From Clostridia bacterium (lineage in GTDB: Bacteria > Bacillota > Clostridia > Oscillospirales > CAG-272), in the NCBI GenBank assembly GCA_017398595.1, contig JAFQFR010000056.1, forward strand, positions 140,948 to 204,947: 64,000 nt of DNA, in the 5' to 3' direction. The notes below the pieces were generated by a model that ran no database searches, was not told the DNA's origin, and saw only the letters and a list, made by a program, of their open reading frames with translations. A program made the translations under genes and the position numbers. Positions 26,515 to 33,219 of the stretch are shown piece after piece. The first letter of the stretch is position 1, and every line of letters begins with the position of its first letter.

Positions 26515-28371
26515 TTAATTATAAATCGGCAGAATAAAATCGATAAAGAAGCGCTTGTACCAGACAAGGAACGTAAACGTCGTCCAGATCTTGCGCGCGT
26601 TGTTCGCCTTGCCGCTTGCGTGGTCGTCGAGCAGCTTGATCAGCGCGTCGGTGTCGAAGAATTCGGATGCGTACGCGCTCTCAAAATAGCGGCGCACGAT
26701 CTGCACATATTTTTCCTCGCGCAGCCACAGACGGATCGGCACGGGGAAGCCTTTTTTCTCACGGTTTGCCCACTCGTCGGGCAGCGTGCGGTTTGCCGCG
26801 TGGCGCAGCACATACTTGGTATTTTCGGGTGTGATCTTGTATTTCGACGGAATATCCTCCGCCATCTTCATGACCTCTTTGTCGAGGAACGGCACGCGCA
26901 GCTCGAGCGAGTGCGCCATGCTCATTTTATCGGCTTTGAGCAGGATGTCGCCCGGCAGCCAAAGCATGAGATCGAGATACTGCTTCTTGGTCAGCTCGTC
27001 ACGCTCCCGCACGCGGCGATAAATGTTGCCCGTGATGTCGCGCACGCGTTCGCCGTTTTTGTATTCGTCGCGCAGGATGCCCTTGGCTTCTTTTTCGGAA
27101 AAGATCTTCGCCTGTCCGATGAAATAATCCTCGGGGCGACCGCTCGATTTGATGATAAAGTCGTGCCCCTTGAAGTACGGCAGCGCGGATGCGACCTTTG
27201 CCGCGGCAAGGCGCAGCGGCTGCGGGATCTTCTTGTAGCGGCGCATCATCGGCGTTTCGTCGTACCACTCGTAGCCTGCGAAAATCTCGTCCGCGCCCTC
27301 GCCCGACAGCACGACCGTAACATCACGCGAGGCAAGCTCGGCGAGGAAGTACAGCGGTACGCTGGAGGGGTTGGACTGCGGCTCATCCATGTGGTACTGG
27401 ATGGTCGGGAATGCCTCAAAGCACTCGTCCGCAGTGATCATGCGGCGGATATTCCGGATGCCGAGACGTTTCGACAGCTCTGCTGCCTCGTTGGTCTCGT
27501 CGAATTTGTTCTGATCGCTCTCAAAACCGACCGAAAAGGTCTTGTCGGGCATCAGGCAGGCGGTGATGTAGCTCGAATCCACGCCGCCCGACAGGAAGGA
27601 TCCGACGGGCACGTCGCTGATCTTATGCGCCGCGACCGAAGCATGCACGGTCTCGTCCAGCGCGTTTGAAAATTCCTCGAGGGTGCCCTCTTTTGCGTCA
27701 AAGTTGACGTCCCAATAGCGCTCCTTTGTAAACTCGCCGTCCTTCCACTCAAAGCAATGCGCGGGCGGCAGCTTGTAGACGCCGGCGAAGAAGGTCTCCT
27801 CGGTCGCGCTGTACTGGAAAGTGAGGTAGGGCAAGAGCGCATTTTTGTTCACTGCGCGCTCGAAATGCGGGTGCGCAAGCATGCTCTTGATCTCGGAAGC
27901 GAACATAAATTCGCCCTCTTTGGTCGTGGTGTAGTAAAACGGCTTGATGCCGAACATGTCGCGTGCGCCGAACAGCTTTTTCTCGTTTTTATCCCAGATC
28001 ACAAAGGCGAACATGCCGCGCAGCTTCTTGACCAGCTCGCGTCCGCCGTACTGCTCATAGCCGTGCAGCAGTACTTCGCTGTCGCAGTGCGTCACGAAGG
28101 TATGCCCTGCCAGGATCAGCTCCTCGCGCAGGGATGCAAAGTTGTAGATCTCGCCGTTGTAGACCAGCACAAGGCTCTTGTCCTCGTTGTACATCGGCTG
28201 CGAGCCGTCTGCAAGGTCGATGATCGACAGACGGCGAAATCCGAGCGCCATGTCTGCGTCGGTATAGCTGCCCGCGCTGTTCGGTCCGCGATGGATCATC
28301 AGATCCATCATGTTGTTCACGATCTCCTGCTTATACTTCAGTTGTCCGCTGAAGCCGACAATTCCGCACAT
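26515..28371 (-). CDS. Glutamine-dependent asparagine synthase (AsnB/AsnH type)
   Basis: 618 aa. Residue Cys2 of MCGIVGFSG is the glutaminase nucleophile (Ntn domain to about 200; IHRGPNSAGSY, YNGEIYNF). The synthetase domain has the PPi loop SFLSGGVDSSY and LSGEGADEIFAGYEW. It normally makes asparagine from aspartate, ATP and glutamine. Lactococcal AsnH, of the same family and similar length, instead amidates D-Asp in peptidoglycan bridges. Being directly upstream of an Asl-like ligase and murE, this gene may do the latter. An extended -10 (TGATATAAT) lies in the gap upstream, about 28425-28433. Confidence 0.9.
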   Translation of the reverse strand: MCGIVGFSGQLKYKQEIVNNMMDLMIHRGPNSAGSYTDADMALGFRRLSIIDLADGSQPMYNEDKSLVLVYNGEIYNFASLREELILAGHTFVTHCDSEVLLHGYEQYGGRELVKKLRGMFAFVIWDKNEKKLFGARDMFGIKPFYYTTTKEGEFMFASEIKSMLAHPHFERAVNKNALLPYLTFQYSATEETFFAGVYKLPPAHCFEWKDGEFTKERYWDVNFDAKEGTLEEFSNALDETVHASVAAHKISDVPVGSFLSGGVDSSYITACLMPDKTFSVGFESDQNKFDETNEAAELSKRLGIRNIRRMITADECFEAFPTIQYHMDEPQSNPSSVPLYFLAELASRDVTVVLSGEGADEIFAGYEWYDETPMMRRYKKIPQPLRLAAAKVASALPYFKGHDFIIKSSGRPEDYFIGQAKIFSEKEAKGILRDEYKNGERVRDITGNIYRRVRERDELTKKQYLDLMLWLPGDILLKADKMSMAHSLELRVPFLDKEVMKMAEDIPSKYKITPENTKYVLRHAANRTLPDEWANREKKGFPVPIRLWLREEKYVQIVRRYFESAYASEFFDTDALIKLLDDHASGKANNARKIWTTFTFLVWYKRFFIDFILPIYN

Positions 28372-28613
28372 ACTCTATCTCCACTCCCAAAATCGGTGTT
28401 TGTAAAATTACATATATAGATATTATATCATAAGTTCAACGAATTTGCCGCATTTTACTAAAATCGACGGTGAAGTTCAAGGCAAATTCATAATGCGGCG
28501 GAACGCGAGCGAATACACGCAGGCGATCATCGCCGCAATTATTATATCATAGTTGCCATATCAAAGCAACAAAAGTGAAAAATAAATTTTTTCAAGAAAT
28601 TTGCAAAAAGGTA

Positions 28614-28642
28614 TTGACATTTGCCCGCACAATTCGTATAAT
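28614..28642 (+). promoter_or_regulatory. Consensus promoter of the tRNA-Leu operon
   Basis: TTGACA (28614-28619), 17-base spacer, TATAAT (28637-28642): a perfect sigma-A match, 24 bases before the first tRNA. The gap 28372-28613 holds only an inverted TGCCGCATT / AATGCGGC pair (about 28450-28500) and AT-rich sequence; no gene seen. Confidence 0.9.
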
Positions 28643-28665
28643 ATAAAAGTGCTCACGAAGCATAT

Positions 28666-28750
28666 GCGAGAGTGGCGGAACTGGCAGACGCGCACGTTTG
28701 AGGGGCGTGTGGTTTACACCGTACGGGTTCAAGTCCCGTTTCTCGCACCA
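28666..28750 (+). tRNA. tRNA-Leu (GAG)
   Basis: Class II tRNA with a long variable arm. Acceptor GCGAGAG pairs with the 3' TTCTCGC; the CCA is encoded. The anticodon stem CACGT/GCGTG has the loop TTGAGGG, giving anticodon GAG, which reads CUC/CUU. The T arm contains GGGTTCAAGTCCC. Confidence 0.93.
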
Positions 28751-28777
28751 AAGGCAAGCTTCTTGCTTGCCTTTATT
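28751..28777 (+). terminator. Hairpin after the first tRNA-Leu
   Basis: AAAGGCAAGC, loop TTCTT, GCTTGCCTTT, with only a short T run; it may be a weak terminator or a processing signal, because the small gene and second tRNA follow directly. Confidence 0.65.
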
Positions 28778-28796
28778 TGAAAATCGGAGGGCTGAG

Positions 28797-29033
28797 ATGC
28801 GTAAGTTTTTCCCCCTGAGTTTTAAAGGTAAGAACTTAAAAGCAGTTATTCTCAGCACTCTTATTTATACCTTGATCGTTGTTGCGGTCTCGATTTTGGT
28901 CGGTTTATTCGATCTTCCCTCGGGAGTCAGCATCGCGGTCAACATTTTGAAACAGATTGTTCTTCTCTACTGCATCGGCGGCATCGTGGTTTCCATCCTC
29001 AATGCCTGCGATCTTTTGGGAAAGAACAACTGA
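28797..29033 (+). CDS. Small two-helix membrane protein between tRNA genes
   Basis: 78 aa from the ATG at 28797; CGGAGGGCTGAG gives a strong ribosome site. Basic N-terminus (MRKFFPLSFKGKNLK), then two hydrophobic segments, AVILSTLIYTLIVVAVSILVG and AVNILKQIVLLYCIGGIVVSIL, and a short tail ending GKNN. I know similar small membrane proteins in Clostridia, but no function. It sits exactly between two tRNA-Leu genes, so it may be read from the tRNA promoter. Confidence 0.75.
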   Translation: MRKFFPLSFKGKNLKAVILSTLIYTLIVVAVSILVGLFDLPSGVSIAVNILKQIVLLYCIGGIVVSILNACDLLGKNN

Positions 29034-29038
29034 TATAT

Positions 29039-29125
29039 GCGGATATGGCGGAATTGGCAGACGCGCTAGATTCAGGTTCTAGTCGGGGCAACTCGGTGAA
29101 GGTTCAAGTCCTTTTATCCGCACCA
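29039..29125 (+). tRNA. tRNA-Leu (CAG)
   Basis: Acceptor GCGGATA pairs with TATCCGC and is followed by an encoded CCA. The anticodon stem CTAGA/TCTAG encloses TTCAGGT, giving anticodon CAG. The variable arm is TCGGGGCAACTCGG-like, and the T arm contains GGTTCAAGTCC. It starts 6 bases after the stop of the small membrane gene. Confidence 0.93.
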
Positions 29126-29157
29126 AAAAATCTCGTTCTTCGGAACGAGATTTTTTT
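29126..29157 (+). terminator. Terminator after tRNA-Leu (CAG)
   Basis: AAAAATCTCGTTC, loop TTCG, GAACGAGATTTTTTT. Confidence 0.9.
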
Positions 29158-29160
29158 ATC

Positions 29161-29330
29161 CATTGCGAAAGCAATGGTATATCATCGCGCGTATGCGTGC
29201 ATATCATCGCCGAAGGCGTATATCATCAGCCGTAGGCTGTATCCTCTTTCGCAATGATGATATCCAAGGCTACCGCCTTGATGATATACAATTTCTTCGA
29301 AATTGATGATATGCAACGGCTTCGCCGTTG
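29161..29330. repeat. Symmetrical array of seven mini-hairpins with an 8-base linker
   Basis: Hairpins at 29161-29176, 29187-29200, 29209-29217, 29228-29238, 29265-29280, 29289-29305 and 29314-29330 have unrelated stem sequences. They are joined by ATATCATC in the left half and by its complement-sense form ATGATAT(C/A/G) in the right half, so the array inverts around about 29240-29256. No coding frame explains it. Confidence 0.8.
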
Positions 29331-29337
29331 ATCGAGA

Positions 29338-29366
29338 CTGTCGAAAAATCTTTGTTTTTTCAACAG
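29338..29366. repeat. Degenerate copy of the CTGTCGAAAAACC palindrome, copy B
   Basis: CTGTCGAAAAATC ... GTTTTTTCAACAG; same design as 7727-7754 and 59581-59608 with several changes. It abuts the hairpin array. Confidence 0.7.
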
Positions 29367-29367
29367 C

Positions 29368-29394
29368 AAAAGGCATCCTTTCGGATGCCTTCTT
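29368..29394. terminator. Terminator of the DUF4367 anti-sigma gene
   Basis: AAAAGGCATCC, loop TTTC, GGATGCCTTCTTTT; on the minus strand it gives GAAGGCATCC/GGATGCCTTTT, directly past the anti-sigma stop. Confidence 0.75.
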
Positions 29395-30078
29395 TTATTT
29401 TGTCTGAATGCCTCGTGCGATTTTGAGGATCTCTTTTTCCGTGATCGTGCCCTTGATGGTAAACGCGTAATTCTCGGAGCCCCAATGCAGGCTGTAGTAA
29501 TCCCCTTCCTCAAATTTTACCAAATATCCCTGCAGGTCGCCGATCTGCACAGTCTTGACCGATGCATGCTCGGTATCCACTGCGAATGTCGCGCCTGCCG
29601 CAGCGCAATACTCGATTCGGATATAGGAATCCCCCTTCTTGTATGTCTGCGAATAGGAGAATACTCTGTCATTGGTTTCTGTCAGCGTATAATCATTCGG
29701 AATATACGTAATGGTATAGTCCCCGATCGCATACTGCACGGCTGGCTCCTCGCGGAAAGTGATCGACATATGATCCTCAAAGAACGTTAGAAACGCAGTT
29801 GTTACCGATGCACGAACAGTCGGCTGCACCATCAAAAGTCCGACGGACAGACCGAGAACCGCCGCGATCATCGCAACGGCACGCGATACCCGGCTATGCT
29901 TTCTTTTTTCACCGAGCGCACGGCGCAAAGCACGCTCTTCGGCGCGGCGCTGTGCCGCAGAGGGATACCGCACCGTGACCGCCAGCCGCTCCACCGCTGC
30001 CATTTCTTCCTGTATTGCCGTGCGAAAAGCACTCTTCAGTACTGCATCTTCCAGCAGTTCACAACATTCACTGTTCAT
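29395..30078 (-). CDS. Membrane anti-sigma factor with DUF4367-like domain
   Basis: 227 aa from the ATG at 30078, preceded by CGGAGGAATCGGAAG. The cytoplasmic N-terminus (about 1-75) is followed by one membrane helix (AVAMIAAVLGLSVGLLMV) and an extracytoplasmic domain ending in the DUF4367-type YSLHWGSENYAFTIKGTITEKEILKIARGI. It overlaps the sigma factor gene by 11 bases, the usual arrangement for a membrane anti-sigma that holds its ECF partner. The signal sensed is unknown; the VanY-type gene upstream suggests the cell envelope. Confidence 0.78.
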   Translation of the reverse strand: MNSECCELLEDAVLKSAFRTAIQEEMAAVERLAVTVRYPSAAQRRAEERALRRALGEKRKHSRVSRAVAMIAAVLGLSVGLLMVQPTVRASVTTAFLTFFEDHMSITFREEPAVQYAIGDYTITYIPNDYTLTETNDRVFSYSQTYKKGDSYIRIEYCAAAGATFAVDTEHASVKTVQIGDLQGYLVKFEEGDYYSLHWGSENYAFTIKGTITEKEILKIARGIQTK

Positions 30079-30649
30079 CTTCCGATTCCTCCGAAATCTT
30101 TTTACGCAAGATCTGTTTGCCGCGGAATACGCGCACACCCACCGTCTGTTCCGGGATGTTCAAAGTCTCTGCGATCTCCCGCTCTTTCAACTCGCCGACA
30201 TATTTCAAATAACACACATCCCGATACAGATCGGGCAGCGAGCGAATGCAGCGCACCAGATGGTCATATTTTTCGCGGCTTGTCAGCACATTCGCGGGAA
30301 TTGCTTTTTCGCTTTCCGCCTCTGCCTGCATCGCAGGATCGTCCAGATCCACAACGCCGGCGTTTTCCTTTTGCCGTCGATAGTCCATCGCCGTATGCTT
30401 TGCCGTGAGAAAAACATAATTTTTCACAGGGAAAGTACCGTCCAGGCGAATGGTGTCGATATTATGAATGAGCTTTAAGATCACCTCATGCACAATATCC
30501 GCCGAAGCTTCTTCATCATGCACGATACTGTAGACCGTGCGGAACATCAGATCATAATATTCATTATAGATATACTCGAGCTTGTCCCGACCGTCTGCTT
30601 TGCTTGTCGGAGAACTCTTTGCGTCTTGCACCGTACCGTCGTTCCTCAC
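30068..30649 (-). CDS. ECF-type RNA polymerase sigma factor
   Basis: About 193 aa from a GTG at 30649; a GTG at 30631 is also possible, and the longer ATG frame (30709) would overlap the upstream gene. Region 2 is YIYNEYYDLMFRTVYSIVHDEEASADIVHEVILKL and region 4 is SLPDLYRDVCYLKYVGELKEREIAETLNIPEQTVGVRVFRGKQIL, a sigma-70 region 4 HTH. Clusters with its anti-sigma gene downstream and a VanY-type peptidase upstream. Confidence 0.85.
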   Translation of the reverse strand: MRNDGTVQDAKSSPTSKADGRDKLEYIYNEYYDLMFRTVYSIVHDEEASADIVHEVILKLIHNIDTIRLDGTFPVKNYVFLTAKHTAMDYRRQKENAGVVDLDDPAMQAEAESEKAIPANVLTSREKYDHLVRCIRSLPDLYRDVCYLKYVGELKEREIAETLNIPEQTVGVRVFRGKQILRKKISEESEDEQ

Positions 30650-30666
30650 TTTCCGGGGTATGATTT

Positions 30667-31911
30667 TTATTCGTTTTCGCCGAGATATGCAATATATTCT
30701 TCCAGGCACATATCGAGACGATGCATCTCACTTGCATGGTATCTGCCGACAAAACGGTAATGCCACGGTTCAAAGCTATAGCCCGTAATATCCTCTTTTC
30801 CCTCGGGGAAACGAAGGATAAAGCCGAACTTGTAGCAGTTTTCGATCAGCCAGGTATATGCCTCCTCGTTGGCAAAGCGCTGCGACGCGCTCGAAAGGTT
30901 GTGCATATCACAGCACAGTCCCGTCTGATGCTCGCTTGTGCCTGCCTGTGCCGAGTAGGTGTCAACGATCTTTTGCGCTTCGGCGCGGGAAATGCCCGCT
31001 TTCATCTCATTTTCGGTATAGAGATTGTAAAGGTACTCCTGCTTTTCGTAGGAGCGATAGCCGCTGGTGACCGAAACATCGGTATATCCCGCGGCGCGCA
31101 TCTCGATATAGAGCGCCTGCAGAGCCTTTTCTGCCGTTTCGACCATCCGTTCGGTGCGCCCATCCTGACGTACATTGGTGATCTCCACAAGGTTATCGGG
31201 GACATAGCCGGCATCGATCGTAGCAGAGCGATTGACAAGGATCAGATATGCGTCCGTGTCTTCGGGGCACATATACTGCTCATATGCCGAAAGGTCGGTC
31301 ACAAACGAATATGTCGGCGCGACCTTATCGAGCGATCCCTCGGGCGGATCGAGCGGAGCCTCCGCAGTGCCCGTAAAGCCGGTATCCTGATAGAGCGGAT
31401 TGTTCTTGGTGCTGGCATTGTATTCGCCGCGCAGGACCTGCACATCTCCTTTGTCCGTGCTGTGCGAAACCGCAATGCCGCTCATATACTGCTCGACAAA
31501 AGCAAGCGGCACATACAGCTTACCGTCGCGCAGCTTCGCCTTGGCAAGCATGTCCACCTTGCTGCCGTTGAGCAGCGCCGTCCGACTGCCCGCCTCGATC
31601 GCAATGCTCTGCTCCGAATTTGCCGCGAAGAACGTGCGGCTCTGTGCCGAACCGGTCTCGGTCATCTCGCAGAGCGCGGCAATATCGTCAAAGCAAACCA
31701 GCAGCGTATCGCCGTCATAGGCTTCTTTCGCGGAGAGCGTATATACGGTTTTTCCGATCGTGTAGGTGACGCCGCTGTGCTTTTCACCGCTGAAAAAATC
31801 CATCGCAAACATGCCGCAGATCACTGCCGCAAGCACAAAAAATACAATAAAAAAGGTCGCGACAGTGTTCTTTGCCGAAACGCGCTTTTGCGATTTTGTT
31901 GTATTTCCCAT
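30667..31911 (-). CDS. Membrane-anchored VanY-type D,D-carboxypeptidase
   Basis: 414 aa; AGAGGACAAAA precedes the ATG. One N-terminal membrane helix (TVATFFIVFFVLAAVICGMF), then a copper-amine-oxidase-N-like stalk domain (about 48-160, with KLYVPLAFVEQYM), then a peptidase M15/VanY domain. Zinc and active-site motifs: SGYRSYEKQ, SEHQTGLCCDMH (HxxGxxxD) and EPWHYRFVG. It cuts the terminal D-Ala of stem peptides outside the membrane. It is 17 bases upstream of the sigma factor gene, probably the same transcript. Confidence 0.88.
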   Translation of the reverse strand: MGNTTKSQKRVSAKNTVATFFIVFFVLAAVICGMFAMDFFSGEKHSGVTYTIGKTVYTLSAKEAYDGDTLLVCFDDIAALCEMTETGSAQSRTFFAANSEQSIAIEAGSRTALLNGSKVDMLAKAKLRDGKLYVPLAFVEQYMSGIAVSHSTDKGDVQVLRGEYNASTKNNPLYQDTGFTGTAEAPLDPPEGSLDKVAPTYSFVTDLSAYEQYMCPEDTDAYLILVNRSATIDAGYVPDNLVEITNVRQDGRTERMVETAEKALQALYIEMRAAGYTDVSVTSGYRSYEKQEYLYNLYTENEMKAGISRAEAQKIVDTYSAQAGTSEHQTGLCCDMHNLSSASQRFANEEAYTWLIENCYKFGFILRFPEGKEDITGYSFEPWHYRFVGRYHASEMHRLDMCLEEYIAYLGENE

Positions 31912-31924
31912 TTTTGTCCTCTCT

Positions 31925-32476
31925 TTATTTGGTTTCTACCACGAAGAAGAACGGCGAAGCCGGGGAATTGACGATCTTGACCTTGGTCACGCAGAGCTGA
32001 TAGCGGCTGATCGTGGAGAAATATTCCTCCAGCATCTCGCCCTCCAGTCTGCCCTCTTCATGCCCGGGGTAAACCGCTACCAAAAGGATCGCATCTTTGT
32101 CCAGCAGTGCGATCGCGCCTTTGACTGCGGCAAGCGTGCTTTCGCGCTTGGTCGTGACCTCATGGTGTCCGTGCCCCGGCAAATAGCCGAGGTTGAACAT
32201 GCCCGCCTTGATGGGCTCGCGGATATACTCCGCGACATTGGCATGGCTGTCGTGGATCAGCGTATAATTATGAAAGCCGCGGCCCTCAAGGCGCGCGCGT
32301 GTGGACTCCACCGCGTCCGCCTGAATATCAAAGGCATACACCTTACCGGTCTCACCGACCGTGCGGCAGAGAAACTCGGTGTCGTTGCCGTTGCCCATCG
32401 TAAAATCCACCGCGACATCCCCCTCTCCGAGGTGCGCGCGGATAAACATTTTATGCATTTCCAGTAAATCGATCAT
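31925..32476 (-). CDS. mnmM: MnmM/YtqB-like tRNA methyltransferase
   Basis: 183 aa. A class I SAM methyltransferase: motif I VAVDFTMGNGNDTEFL, then VYAFDIQADAVESTRARL, and the family's FNLGYLPGHGH. This family (formerly rRNA methylase/YtqB) includes the B. subtilis enzyme that methylates the modified wobble uridine of tRNA. It is 13 bases upstream of the VanY-type gene. A weak ribosome site (AAAAAAGGGACAC) precedes the ATG. Confidence 0.82.
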   Translation of the reverse strand: MIDLLEMHKMFIRAHLGEGDVAVDFTMGNGNDTEFLCRTVGETGKVYAFDIQADAVESTRARLEGRGFHNYTLIHDSHANVAEYIREPIKAGMFNLGYLPGHGHHEVTTKRESTLAAVKGAIALLDKDAILLVAVYPGHEEGRLEGEMLEEYFSTISRYQLCVTKVKIVNSPASPFFFVVETK

Positions 32477-32573
32477 ATTTGTGTCCCTTTTTTGAGTTAA
32501 TGCTTATATTATAGCATAATAAAAAGGAATTTTCCATAAAAAACGCAAATTATTATTTGCCGCTTTGTACAGA

Positions 32574-33125
32574 CTACGCCCGAATCGCTGTGCCGCTCAG
32601 CAGATCCGCAAAGCAGCCGCCGGAAGTAAAGGACAGCTCGAACCGCACGCCGAGGATATGCAAAAAGCGCGCCGCAGCGTAATTGTAGGTCGAAAGCGGA
32701 CGGTCGAGCGCATCGTCCGAATGCGCGGCGACTAAAATATCGCCGTCATCCGCAAAGCCGCAGACGAACAGCGTGTGATAATAGTCCCCGTTTTCATTGG
32801 CGAGCTGTACCACGTCTCCGATCTCCACGCTCGCCTGTCTGACCTCGGTCGCAAACGGACCGACACCCGCGTTATCCACGATAAAGTTGTAAAAATACTC
32901 CACACCCGTCCAGGACGCGGTGCGCGTGTCGCCGTTTAGGTAGTACCAACCGAATACCGGCGTAAAATTCATCTCACAGCTCCCTGCAAACACGCATTGC
33001 GAAACAAAATTGGTGCAGTCACCGCCAAACCCCGTGTAGTTGACAAAGAGCGGATTGCGCGAAAGCGCCCATCTGCGCGCATACTCCAGCGCGTTTTGCC
33101 GATTATATCGCCGTTCCACCAGCAT
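32574..33125 (-). CDS. Amidase_6-domain protein (NlpC/P60-like)
   Basis: 183 aa, AAAGGATGTGTTTGT before the ATG. Almost the whole protein is a putative amidase domain: RYNRQNALEYARRWALSRNP, the cysteine block FGGDCTNFVSQCVFAGS, and a histidine in GDYYHTLFVCG followed by AAHSDD. In this family the Cys/His pair resembles NlpC/P60 peptidases. There is no signal peptide, so it may act in the cytoplasm or on lysis. Substrate unknown. Single gene. Confidence 0.8.
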   Translation of the reverse strand: MLVERRYNRQNALEYARRWALSRNPLFVNYTGFGGDCTNFVSQCVFAGSCEMNFTPVFGWYYLNGDTRTASWTGVEYFYNFIVDNAGVGPFATEVRQASVEIGDVVQLANENGDYYHTLFVCGFADDGDILVAAHSDDALDRPLSTYNYAAARFLHILGVRFELSFTSGGCFADLLSGTAIRA

Positions 33126-33176
33126 ACAAACACATCCTTTCTCTTATAGGATATGCGCAGAAACTGATAAACGTGA

Positions 33177-33204
33177 AAAGTCCACCCACCATGCGGGTGG
33201 ACTT
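33177..33204 (-). terminator. Terminator of the first SGNH surface gene
   Basis: AAGTCCACCC / GGGTGGACTT with an ACCATGC loop region, 16 bases past the stop at 33220; on the minus strand the stem is followed by TTC. Confidence 0.75.
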
Positions 33205-33219
33205 GAAACTGTTAAGGAA

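Noticed and set aside
29161-29330. CRISPR array
   Set aside because: The constant unit is only 8-10 bases, the variable parts are self-complementary hairpins, and the unit reverses orientation midway; no cas genes.
30650-30709. ATG at 30709 as start of the ECF sigma factor
   Set aside because: It would overlap the VanY-type gene by over 40 bases and the extra residues are not typical of sigma region 1/2.
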